Assembly (NCBI RefSeq): GCF_954871325.1
Contig: NC_088776.1
Coordinates: forward strand, 32,908,508-32,972,507
Length of the DNA: 64,000 nt
Direction: 5' to 3'
DNA from: Gordionus sp. m RMFG-2023
Lineage: Eukaryota > Nematomorpha > Gordioida > Chordodea > Parachordodidae
Of this stretch, positions 1 through 17,840 are shown piece after piece (the first letter of the stretch is position 1; each line of letters begins with the position of its first letter). The notes under the pieces were generated by a model. It did no database searches and was not told the DNA's origin. It worked only from the letters and a program-made list of their open reading frames with translations. The translations under genes were made by a program, and so were the position numbers.

Positions 1-23
1 TTTCATTTTACCTTCAAAAATAA

Positions 24-1349
24 CACTGTGTGACAAGAAAAGTGGGAGAAATAAATAAAAACAAATTTTGGTGCAGAATCTGATGCTGAGTTCGAATCCG
101 TTTTCCAAGTTTCCCCTACACGTCAAGTTTTAAAAATATTACCGTATAAAGACAACTTTTCGAAATCTCAAAAATGGTAAAATTTAGGTCTTTATACGGA
201 TATATTTTAAAAAGTATCGAATAAAAATCCCTTAAAATTGGTAATAGTGTTAAATCTATATTTCTTTATAAATTTACTAATTTTTATAATTTTTTATTGA
301 TTGGTTTTTGAGAAAAAGGGTAAAGAATTTTGTTTTGGGGGTCTTAAATTTTCAATTTAAATTACTATCAAAATTATTAACTTTAGAAGATAAATTTTAT
401 ATAATTTTGCTTCAAATATGCTCAAGATTATATATTAATTCTAATTATGTTTCAAAAGTACTTTATGCCATGAAAATTCAACCAAAATCTATAAATTAAA
501 AAAGTCGGTACAGATATTTTCTAACTTTTTAATTTGTACACTTTTATTAAATTTTCTCTGCACAAAGCATTTTTAAAGCAAAATTAAGGTAATATTTATC
601 TTTTTTAGTTGTATTTAGTAATATTTTATGCATTTATGATCAATTTATACCAAAATCAGATATCTGTACCCACTTTTTTAATTTGTACTCTTTTTGAATT
701 CAGCCTTTTTGAAGCAAAATTCATTTAAAATGCAATAATTGGTAATTTTTTCATATTTTTTATTAATATTTATCATTTTTAGATGTATTAAAGAATATTT
801 GTTTTTTTAATCAATTTATATCAAAATATATGATTTTCCAATGGAGTACCTTGAACCCGCAGTATAGGCAAAAATAATAATGCCAAATAACGAGTAGGAA
901 GAAAGGGGAAGAATTATTTTTTTCGCGCTTAATTTTTCATAAACATTTTTCATTAATTTTTTTTGAGAACGAAAGCCACAATAAATAAATATATTAAATG
1001 TAAGCTATATTAAAAAAGATTTTATAAATAAAGGTAAATTTAAAAAATATAGGTTGTTTAAAAATTGAGTAAGGATTTTATAAAAAAAAATGTATAATAA
1101 TAATAAGGAAGGTTTGCTGCAAAAATTAAGTTATTTTTTTAGTTGTAGGGATCATTAGAACCGAAGTTATAAACCTTCAAAAAGTGCTAAAAATGACCTT
1201 TTTGGCCACTTTAACCTAAAATAAATAAAAAAACCTGACGTACTAGAAAAAAACTGACAGCGGATTTAGAATATGCATAAAAAACTGTCTTAAAACATGT
1301 TTATTTTATTTTCTCCCAAAAAAATTAAGTAAAAATTTATCACACAGTG
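24..1349. mobile_element. DNA transposon with 3-bp TSD (PIF/Harbinger-type MITE candidate)
   Basis: The ends are the inverted repeat CACTGTGTGA at 24-33 and TCACACAGTG at 1340-1349. TAA lies on each side (21-23 and 1350-1352), as expected of a 3-bp target duplication. The arms stay weakly similar further in (GGGAGAAA followed by A-rich sequence). The interior is AT-rich; I see no transposase, only short chance reading frames. A 3-bp TWA duplication is usual for PIF/Harbinger elements, so I infer a non-autonomous member of that group. A different superfamily with a chance TAA flank is possible. Confidence 0.55.
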
Positions 1350-1689
1350 TAATCTGAATCAAAATCTTTTATTCTAATTGTATTATTTTTATTTTGTATA
1401 TAAACGTTTCTGTATTAGATTATCATTTTGATCATTACGATTTATTTTTATTTTACCATCTATCTTCATTGTGTATCTTCGTAACAGTGGTGACACTAGG
1501 GAGAGGCGCGCAGGGACACGCTCCTTGGAAAATTTGAATGTTAAATGAAAACTATTTTAATTATTAGATTCTATTAATACATATAAATTATATTTTCACT
1601 ATGTCAGCTTGCAATAAAATTCTATGTTAAAAATATAATATCAACATCACTCACTAAATATTAATTTAGCATTAACAGTTGAAGCTTAA

Positions 1690-2640
1690 TTAAAAGATGA
1701 TATGTACATCTGTACATCCATCTCTCTCTTCAGAGATTTAAACTTTGTGCCTTTGTTTTTTAAAGCAAATAATAATTTAAAATTATTGTTTTCTTCTATC
1801 TTCAATGAAAATAATATTTTAAAATAGTTGTCACTACTTCCATATGTTTTGTCCTTAAAACGTAATTTAGTTTCCATTGTTTTTAAAATTTTATATTTGG
1901 AAAATTCGTCCACTTTGTCACATATAAGGTAAATGTTTTTTTGTAAGGTCTATTCTCTTGGTATTTTTATATTTGTAAGTGTCAACCCTTAAATGTGATA
2001 TGGATTTTTTTTTTAAATTTTATGCATGGGAATTTCATCTACTACATTTATATTATGCTTTATATTTATATTATCAGTTTTCTTTGGTTACTAGAATTTC
2101 TTTAAATAATATATTTTCATTAATTTTTTTATTTATAAGATTCATTTCATTATTTTTACAATCATAGTATTCTTTCAAACTTTCACAATGTGATCTTGTA
2201 TATTTATATTATCATCATTTTTTTCTTTAGATACTAAAATTTCTTTAAATAATGTATAATCAACAAGAATTTCATATAATTTATATGTATTAATTTTATG
2301 TTTATTATTATTCTTATTTATAAGATTTATATCATTGTTTTTATAAAATAAATTGAGCCTTTTCAGCAAAGCATCTGGAGATTGACATCTGTCAATATGG
2401 CCCTAACTAAGTTAAAGATGTTATCAGGTAAATTAATAGTTAATAGCATAGCCTCACACACATCTACTGTTGAGCTTACTATCTTTAAATAAAATTCTCA
2501 GCCTTAGCAATATAAGATTGCATATCGCCGCTATATTCCGGAATAAGATAATGGTCTTGGCCATCAAAAAATTTTAATTAATTTACGTTTTATGAAAAAA
2601 AAAATTTTTTTTATAATATTAATGTGTATATTTTTTACAA
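1690..2640 (-). mobile_element. Gag-like retroelement fossil inside hAT-like copy 1
   Basis: The minus strand encodes short lysine- and asparagine-rich stretches, and one segment near 2.35-2.57 kb has the character of a retroelement gag region. It is broken in several places and no terminal repeats were found. It lies inside the element at 1485-6087 and is absent from the sister copy at 7802-9592, so it arrived after that element or came with it. The family assignment is weak; it could be another degraded reading frame. Confidence 0.25.
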
Positions 2641-3039
2641 TATCTTTATTTTATAAATATTTTTTTTAACTTTATATATCCAATCGGATATGATAATTAG
2701 AATTCAATGAATATAATCTTTTAGAATCCTCTTAAAATCAGTTTGATCATAATCGTTTCCATTTGTAACTCCACTGCCATAATTAATTCATCTAGTTTAA
2801 TCATACTCATTTACATTTATTGTAACAACTCCAGTGTCCATGATCTAATCTTTATTTATTAAAGAAAAAAAATTAAAAGAAAATTTTAAAATTACATTTT
2901 CTGCTGCAACCATGCTAAGGTAGGTAGGGAATTGTGTTCAAATTAAAATTTAATATTATTAAAAATAATACAAAATTATCTCTATCTTTGGTCTAATAAA
3001 ATATCTATGTATATATATTTAAATGAAGAGTTAATTATT

Positions 3040-3067
3040 ACGTGATACGTGATACGTGATACGTGAT
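3040..3067. repeat. ACGTGAT x4 tandem repeat
   Basis: Four perfect head-to-tail copies of ACGTGAT directly follow the left arm of the fold-back element. Perfect copies suggest recent expansion. ACGTGA resembles E-box/bHLH-type sites, but no function is shown. Confidence 0.9.
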
Positions 3068-3074
3068 ATATAGC

Positions 3075-3340
3075 GCATCGCCCTCTAACGTTGAATACAC
3101 AACAGAGCTACGCTAGGTTTTCCTCATTTCCATCTAATTGGAAAAATTTAATTTGGGTATAAAAGTAAAAATATGAGGAGCCCTCCACACGTTTGTGGGC
3201 AAGCCGCACGTACTTGTAGGCACAACATTTCGAAAAATGTTGCTTAAACCTCTATAGGCTTTAATTTAAAAGGAGTGGGACAAAGAAAAAGCCTATACCC
3301 GAGAACTACAGTATAATTTAATTACTTTAAAGGTGGGTGA
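3075..3340. other. GC-balanced, structured block inside the fold-back element
   Basis: This block stands out against the AT-rich surroundings and can form several hairpins. One is a perfect 8-bp stem, CAACATTT-CGAA-AAATGTTG, at about 3222-3241; another pairs TATAGGCTTT with AAAGCCTATA. GTATAAAAG, TATA-box-like, lies just upstream at about 3158. I compared it by eye with U1, U2, U4, U5, U6, spliced-leader and tRNA consensus and saw no match. It could be a small RNA gene carried by the element, or structured transposon sequence. Confidence 0.3.
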
Positions 3341-5078
3341 TGGCTGGTTTTAAGCTTAATTTCTTTAGTGTAAGTTATAATTGCTATCAATATTGAAATA
3401 TAATGTTCATAGAATCTGTAAATAAATATGATTAAAATAAAATAATATTTACCGTTCTATCACTGCACAACGTTCAAGCTACAAAATCTAATCTTATTTC
3501 CAATTTTTGTAAAGAATTTGTCATTGTTCTAGCCAAAGGAATCAAAGGAATGACATTTAATTTTCTAAAGCCATGCTATTTTGAATGAATGTAAGAAGTT
3601 TATTTTTAGATTTGAATAGCTAATCCAAGCGCCGATATTAATTTTAGAATTTTCTACAAAAATATAATTTTATAACTTTAGGAAAAATAATTTTATATAT
3701 ATAATTAATTTATTTATACTAAGGTGCTTTATAGCATAAATTGTAATTTATTTCATTCATTCGTTGTAATTTATAAAATGATTTTCTATTAATATATTAA
3801 ATAATTAACTCTTCATTTAAAAAAATGTATATATAGATATTGTAATTTTGTATTATTTTTAATAAAATTAAATTTTCATTTGAACACAATTCCCTGCCTA
3901 CCTTTACCTTATCAAACTTTTATTATTTAAATTATAAAATAACCCTAATTAAATTAATATAACAATTTATAAATTGAAAATTAGCAAATTTAATATTGCA
4001 ATTAGCCGAGTTCAAAATCACTAATCAACTATAGTATTCATTTTTAAGTTTATTACCATGCCTCTTCCTAAAAATATTTTCAAGGTCCAAATAAATATAA
4101 GAGATTTCTTTATAAAAAGTTAGTAGACATATAGTTGAATCCTTAATTATATATAATTGATTATAAAATATTAGGTAAAATGCCATTTTTACAGACGTAT
4201 TTGACAGTTATATAATATATTACAGTTAATATTTTTATAAATTTTACTAATAAATGCTTTTGATAATAAATATAAGTAACAATTTGCATTCAATTCTTTA
4301 ACGCCATCTATTTATTTAATAATATTATTATAAATTAAACATCTTATTATTCATCCCACAATTGATGTAATAAATTAGATATATTTTCTTCTCTTTTTTT
4401 AAGTGTTAAAGCTATTTTTTTCTTCTTTGAAAAACAGTTTTGAGTTAAAATTTTAATACGAGTATATTTTTGATATTATTACAAACTACTATTATTTTAA
4501 GATATAATATACCAACTAGAGGTGGTGCGACAATAATATATAAAATCTTAATTGCTTTCAATCACTCTGGTTCTTTATAGTTATAAAATGTTTCATTTCT
4601 AATATAGCATCCTTGCCATATAAATAACTCAAGGCTTCATTATATTTGCATAATTTCTTTTAATTATTTTTAGTGTTTTTGTTTTATCAATTTATCTAAC
4701 ATAATAAATTCTGATATGAGTTAACATCGTGGGTGTCATGATGACTGCAAATTAACCAGCATCTATATTTGTGTGCTAAGTAATTTAAGATTATTACTAT
4801 AGCTGCTGAGAGTATATTTTATATAAGCAATAATGGTCAACTCTGTAGTCATTTATATATCATTAAAAATGAAAGATAATCTTTTAGAAATATAAAATCT
4901 CACATTAATTTTATCGATTACTTATCTAGCTTCCATCATGTCATCTAAGAGGAAGTTCTAAATATCATATAGTTTTATGATTTGGATTGGTCGTTTATAT
5001 TTTCTTCTTCAAGAATTTATTTGGGTAGGCGTATAAATTTTTCCTTATTGCTCCATTCTGTAAAACATTATGTAAATA

Positions 5079-5623
5079 CAGCGTCTACATGAGCGGGAGG
5101 GGTAGGAACAGTTTGCATCCTATTTTTTTGTGGGGATAGGCTGCTTTAATGGGGGTAGGATAAAAAAATGGGTTTATCTATTTGAGATGAAATAGGACAA
5201 AATTTATTGCTGTAAATACTTTTATTATAGAATAATTATAATAGAATTCATCGATCAAATCTATATATTGCAAACAATCATACGCATTGTTTTCCAAATA
5301 AACTATCCTTTTAAATGTAATTTAAAAGGTTTAGATATTTCAGCAAGCTCATAATGCCATAATAATTAATTCATTGTAAATAATAGAGCTTTTAATTGAA
5401 TTTATTATAAATTCTTTATATTCAGAAAATATCAATAGTTGGTAGTAGAGATAGATTAATTTAAGTTATCCTTTATAAATTCTTTGAAAAGAGTATCAAT
5501 AAATTAAATAGGTAAAAATAATAAGAGACCCGCCGCCGAAGATGGCGCGAATTTTTTAGGGGGGTAGGCAAAGGTTTTTGAAGAGGGTTTGCATCCAATA
5601 AAAATCCTGTCATGTAGACGCTG
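5079..5623 (+). mobile_element. MITE, TIR CAGCGTCTACATGA, with 8-bp TSD (hAT type)
   Basis: The left end CAGCGTCTACATGA and right end TCATGTAGACGCTG are perfect inverted repeats. The flanks are a perfect 8-bp duplication, TGTAAATA (5071-5078 and 5624-5631). Both ends carry G/C-run subterminal blocks (GGGGTAGG). There is no coding sequence. It is the best preserved of five family members here (others near 15942, 39384, 47150 and 60617). It is inserted in the hAT-like copy at 1485-6087. Confidence 0.85.
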
Positions 5624-7801
5624 TGTAAATAGGTAACAGAGAGTTATATTAGTTTCATGACCTTTTGTCAATGCTAAGAATTATATTGCTTTATGTGGTA
5701 AAAGGCAAATGTATGAATTAATTAACCTTTTTTATCACTTGTAATTCTTTAGACGCAAAATTTTTTTATATCAGCGAAATTATTTTATACTAATAAATAG
5801 ATTTTGTAATAAAAAATATTATATTTAGAAATTTCTTGTATTGTTTTAGTTGTTTATATGCTAGTTATGCATAAAATGATAAATGACAAAATATGAAATT
5901 TAGAATAATTGTTCCAAGTTAGCAAATCTTAAAAATGTATTATATATTAATATAAAACCCGGTGGCAGGCATGGCAAAAGTTGGCCGAAGCCCGCTAATT
6001 GCGGAGAGGGGGGGTATAGGGGTCGAGGCCCCCATTAATATTTTTTAGTTGAGTCCCCTGATATTATAAAGGCTAGCGACGCCCCTGCTTCGTAATTATA
6101 TAGTGCTTCATCATTCTAAACATCATTGTGAATCTATCAAGATGAGACTACAATTACCTTCTGCTAGCGGTACATCATCCATACTTAGTATAGTTGTGTT
6201 TTCTAGTAGTATAATAAAGAACTGCAACTAATTTATTTTCTTTAAAGGATCAAGCCCTAGATTCAAGTTTAAGCATAATATCTCCCATAAATACAGCTGA
6301 CCGGTCTGGTTTTATACTAATATATTATACTTTTTTAAAATTTGCTAACTCTGAACAATTATTCTAAATTTTATATTTTGTTATTTATTCTATTATGCAT
6401 ACAAAATTAACTAGTATATAAATAATTAAAACAATACAAGACAATACTAAAAATAATATTTTTTAATGCAAAATCTATTTATTACAGTATAAAATATTTT
6501 TAATTGCTGATATAAAAAAAATTTTGCGTCTAAAGAATTACAAGTGATAAAAAAGTTTAATTAATTCATACATATGACTCAATTGATAATAGTTTTTAAA
6601 AACCACATAATATAATTCTTAGCAACTTACACAAAAGGTTATGAAACTAATATAACTCCCTGTTACCATTTCAGACAATGTTTTAAAGAATGGACTTATA
6701 AGGAAAAATTTATAGGTTTAACCAATTCAACAATTCTTGAAGAAGAGAATATAAATGACTAATACAAATCATAATATTATATGGTGTTTAGAGCTTCTTC
6801 TTAGATGACATGATGGAAGCTAGACAAGTAATCTAGATAATTATTGTAAGATATTAAATTCTAAAAGATTATCTTCCATTTTTAATGATATATAAACGAC
6901 TACACAGTTGACCATTATTGCTTATCGAAAATATGCAATCATATGCTCTCAGCAGCTGTAGTAATAATCTTAATTTACATAGCCACACAAATAATATATG
7001 CTGGTTAATTTGCAGTCATAGCCACACACACGATTTTAACCCATATCAATTTATTATGTTAGATAAATTGATAAAACAAAAATACTAAAAACCTTTAGAA
7101 GAAATTATGCAAATATATTAAAGTCTAGAGTTATTTACACGGAAAGGATGCCATATTAGAAATGAAACATTTTGTAATTATAAATTAAGGACCAGAGTAA
7201 TATGATGAAAGCAATTACGATTTTATATATTATTGTCGCACCACCTCTAGTTGGTATATTATATCTTAAAATAATAATAGTTTGTATGTAACAACATCAA
7301 AAATATATTCGTTTTAAAGATTTAACTCAAAACTGTTTTCCAAAGAAGAAAAATATAGCTTACCTAAAAACACGTAAAAAAAGAGAAGAAATATCTAATT
7401 TATTATATCTATTGTGTGATGAATAATAAGATGTTTAATTTTAATGAATTTTGAAATAAAAAGATGGCGTTAAATAATTGAATGCAAATTGTTACTTATA
7501 TTTATTATCAAAAATATTTATTAGGAAAATTTATAAAAATATTAACTGTAATATATTATATAACTGTCAAATACGTCTGTAAAAATAGCATTTTACCTAA
7601 TATTTTATAATTAATTATATAAAATAGAGGATTGTAAACTATATGTCTACTTACTTTTATCAAGAAATCTCTTATACTTATTTGGATTGAAAATATTTTT
7701 AGGAAGAAGCATGTTAATTAAATTAAATGAATGGTATAATTGATTAGTGATTTTGAACTTGGCTTATTAAAATATTAAATTTGTTAATTTTCTATTAATA
7801 A

Positions 7802-9592
7802 CAGTGGCGTCGCTAGGGGAGGCGCAGGGGCTCGAGCCCCCTGAAAAACTTGAATAGCCCCCTGAAGCAAAAATTTTTTTTTTAATGACTCCTTAATATC
7901 CCCTTGAACTAAAAATAAATTTTTTTGATTGCCCACTGAATGATTTCTTTTATATTTCCATTAAGTAATAAATAGATATAATTTTATTATTTAGAAAATA
8001 AGACTATTTAATTTTTTATTAAATGAATATTATTTTAATTATTAGATTAGATTAATACATATAAATTATATTTTCACTATGTCAGCTTGCAATCAAATTC
8101 TGTATTAAAAATATTATATCAATAACTCACTAAATATTAATTTAGCTTTAAAGTTTAATTGACTTATATTATTTAAATTATTATTTAACTCTAATTAAAT
8201 ATATATAATCATATATTATTTTAACAAATTTAATATTGTAATTAGCCGAGTTCAAAATGACTAATCAACTGTATTTTTATTAAATTTTATTATCATACCT
8301 TAAAAATATTTTCAAGGTAGTAGATATATAGTTTATAATCCTCTACTATACAGTTGTTTATAAAATATTAGTTATAATGCCACTTTTATAGACGTATTTG
8401 AGAGTTATATAATATATTACAGTTAATATTATAATAAATTTTACTAATAAGTGGTTTTGATAATAAATATGATAACAAATTGCATAAAAGTATTTAATGC
8501 CATCTATTTAGATATAAATAATTTTAAAAATAAAACATTTTTTTATTCATCCTGCAATAGATGTAATAAATTTGATATATTTTATTCTCTTTTTTTACGT
8601 GTTTTTAGAAAAGCTATTTTTTTCTTTTTCGAAAAACAGTCTTGAGTTAAATTTTTAATTCAAGTATATTCTTGATATTATTACAAACTACTATTAATTT
8701 AAGATATAATATATCAAGGCGATAATATGTAAAATCTTAATTGTTTCATCATATCATTCTGGTCCTTATTTTATAGTTAGAAAACGTTTCATTTCTAATA
8801 TGGCGTTGTGGTATAAATAACTCCAGGCTTCAATATATTTGCATAATTATTTCTTCCAAAGATTTTTAGTGTTTTTATTTTATCAATTTACCAACATATT
8901 AGTTTACATCGTGAGTGTCATGGCTATTACTGCAAATTAACCAGCATCTATTATTTGTGTTGCTATGTGATTTAAGATTATCACTATACGGCTGAGAGCA
9001 TATAATTGCATATTTTAGATAAACAATAATGGTCAACTGTGTAGTCGTTTATATATCATTTAAAATGGAAGATAATCTTTTAGAAATTTAATATCTCACA
9101 ATAATTTTCTCGATTGCTTATCTAGCTTCCATCATGTCATCTAAGAGGAAGCTCTAACCACCATATAGTTTTATGATTTGGATTGGTCGTTTATACTCTC
9201 TCCTTCAAAAATTGTTGATTAGGTTTAGGCCAATAAATTTTTCCTTATTAGTCCATTCTATAAAACATTGTCTAAAATGGTAACAGAGAGATATACTAGT
9301 TTGATAACCTTTTGTCAATGTAAGTTGCTAAGAATTATATTATTGCGTTATGTCATATTTTATATGCCAGTTTATTTTGTATGCATAATATAATAAATGA
9401 CAAAATATGAAAATCAGAATAATTGGAGTTAGCAAATTTTAAAAAAGTATAATATATTAATATAAAACCTGGCCGAAGGCCGGGCAATAGCGGGTCAAAG
9501 GCCCGCAAATTGGGGGGTATGGGGAGCTAAGCCCCTAATAAAAAAAATTTTAGTTGAGCCCCCTGAGATTGTGAATGCTAGCGACGCCCCTG
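7802..9592 (+). mobile_element. hAT-like non-autonomous element, copy 3, uninterrupted, 1,791 bp
   Basis: It begins CAGTGGCGTCGCTAGGGG and ends GCTAGCGACGCCCCTG. It is flanked by a perfect 8-bp duplication ATTAATAA (7794-7801 and 9593-9600), and its position inside copy 2 shows it is the younger of the two. The interior is AT-rich and non-coding; the reading frame at 8451-8645 is a chance frame. Near the right end is a hairpin-prone block (GGCCGAAGGCC) and G/C-rich subterminal sequence. Being uninterrupted, it is the best reference copy for the family. Confidence 0.85.
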
Positions 9593-9798
9593 ATTAATAA
9601 ATGATTATAAATAATTAATTAGTGTTATATAATAATTTAAATAATAAAAGTCAAAAGCATCAACTGTTAATGCTAAATTAATATTTAGTGAGTGATATAG
9701 ATATTCTATTTTTAACATAGAATTTTTCTATAAAAGTATAATAAATTTAAACGTATATCTATAAAAGTTATGTCGAAATGTATTAATTTAATTAAACT

Positions 9799-10000
9799 TA
9801 GTGTTGTTATTGGCTCAAATTGAGCAGATATGGTGAACTCAATATATTAGCCAGAAAGTTATGCAAGGCTGAAAACTTTGTTCATGATACAAAATTTTAG
9901 ACTTTTGTGAAATCTCTAGGCTTGAGCAATATTTTTTGGCTAAAATATTGAGTTAGCTGTTTTTAAAAATCGGCTCAAATCGAGTCTTTTAACAACACTA
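9799..10000. mobile_element. Short MITE, TIR TAGTGTTGTTA
   Basis: The left end TAGTGTTGTTATTGGCTCAAAT matches, in inverted form, the right end near 9972-10000 (GCTCAAAT, then AACAACACTA). The flanking 8-mers agree at 6 of 8 positions. Relatives appear at about 12568-13071, 18637 and 47990-48170. It is non-coding. Confidence 0.55.
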
Positions 10001-10936
10001 AATAAAATAATCAATAATTCTAGGACTTTTATATTATAAGAAAAACAAATATGATTTTTAGATAAACCCGGCCGAAAGCAGGGAAAAAGGGCCGAAGGCC
10101 CTTATATGTATGGAACCACCTCTAAGGAAAATTCCTAGCTATGCTATTGGTAATATTAATTTTTAAATAATAAAATAAAATCTATATATTACATAATAGA
10201 ATTATACAATAAATCATTCAGGGGGCAATCAAAAAAATTTATTGTTAGTTCAAGGGGTTATTAAGTAACTGTTAAAAAATATTTTGCTTCAGGGGCTATT
10301 CAAATTTTTCAAGGATCTTGAGCCCCTGCGCGTCCTAACCTCCCCCCCCCCTCCCCCTAATGACCCCACTACATTATAGCACACTATTTGAATGGTAATA
10401 ATTAATTGAAAGGTAATATTTTTATAGCCTAAAAACGTAAATTTAATTTGATATAAATTCATCAAATTTTAACCCATAATGTTGTATTTTTCTTTTTATT
10501 TAAGATGATGATTAAAAATATACTAAACATTTAGAATATATATAATCACCCTCCCTGTAAATATCTTACGCCTGAGATTAGTTACTCTAATCTATAATAA
10601 TTTTCAATAGCAATAGATCAAAGTATCTTACTTTTTTTTGATATTTTAATTAATAAGATATCGGTGTATGTATATAAGATATATTTATATATATATATCT
10701 ATATCTTCCCTTTTTTGCTCTGCACATCATAGTATAAATTACAAAATTACGTTAATTATAATTCTTTTTAAATATTAAATTAAATCATGGCTATAATGAG
10801 AATTGGAATAGAAAATAGATGTTTAATTTTACATTTTAGCAACTTACACTCAAACATTTTTTAAATGACGGATGTCAACAAAATGTCTTTATTTTTTAGC
10901 TCAATATTATTCGTCTTTGACTGAGCATGATTCAAA

Positions 10937-17764
<6,828 letters not shown>

Positions 17765-17834
17765 TCATATTTACATAATTCTAAATTTGTTTTTTATTTG
17801 ATAAAAATTATGCGCAGTATGTAATTTAAGATCC

Positions 17835-17840
17835 AATAAA
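17835..17840 (+). promoter_or_regulatory. Candidate polyadenylation signal of Smad2/3
   Basis: AATAAA lies 71 nt after the Smad2/3 stop codon. In DNA this AT-rich such hexamers are common by chance, so position is the only support. Confidence 0.35.

Larger units (their letters stand above)
2917..3910. mobile_element. Fold-back element with ~115-bp inverted arms
   Basis: Sequence 2917-3039 reappears as its reverse complement at about 3800-3910; both arms carry GGTAGG...GGAATTGTG and TTAATTATT at their outer and inner ends. The interior is about 760 bp. It starts with a short tandem repeat and a more GC-balanced block, followed by AT-rich sequence. There is no coding capacity. It sits inside the hAT-like copy at 1485-6087 and is missing from the related copy at 7802-9592, so it is a secondary insertion. 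Confidence 0.6.
1485..6087 (+). mobile_element. hAT-like non-autonomous element, GGCGTCGCTAG family, copy 1 (nested)
   Basis: The left end is CAGTGGTGACACTAGG and the right end is GCTAGCGACGCCCCTG. The 8-bp sequence CTTCGTAA flanks it perfectly (1477-1484 and 6088-6095), which fixes the boundaries and points to hAT-type integration. The family core (about 3.97-5.07 and 5.63-6.09 kb) is shared with the copies at 6310-10371 and 7802-9592. The extra length comes from insertions: a gag-like remnant around 1.7-2.6 kb, a fold-back element at 2917-3910 and a MITE at 5079-5623. No transposase of its own is visible. Near the right end is GC-rich sequence with short GGCCGAAGCC-type inverted repeats, found also in the other copies. 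Confidence 0.75.
6310..10371 (-). mobile_element. hAT-like non-autonomous element, same family, copy 2 (reverse orientation, interrupted)
   Basis: 6310-7801 matches the core of the 1485-6087 copy in reverse complement, and 9593-10371 supplies the remaining outer part, ending in a degraded copy of the CAGTGGCGTCGCTAG terminus at 10356-10371. A third copy (7802-9592) interrupts it, with target duplication ATTAATAA. The end near 6310 lacks the GCTAGCGACGCCCCTG terminus, so that side is truncated or rearranged. A 202-bp element at 9799-10000 is also inserted. With copy 1, it makes an imperfect palindrome covering roughly 4.0-7.8 kb. Confidence 0.6.

Noticed and set aside
81-105. GAGTTCGAATCC, a tRNA B-box-like match
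   Set aside because: No A box at the right distance and no cloverleaf pairing.
3970-7790. A single giant fold-back transposon
   Set aside because: Target duplications show two independent copies of one family in opposite orientation (1485-6087 and 6310-10371), not one element.
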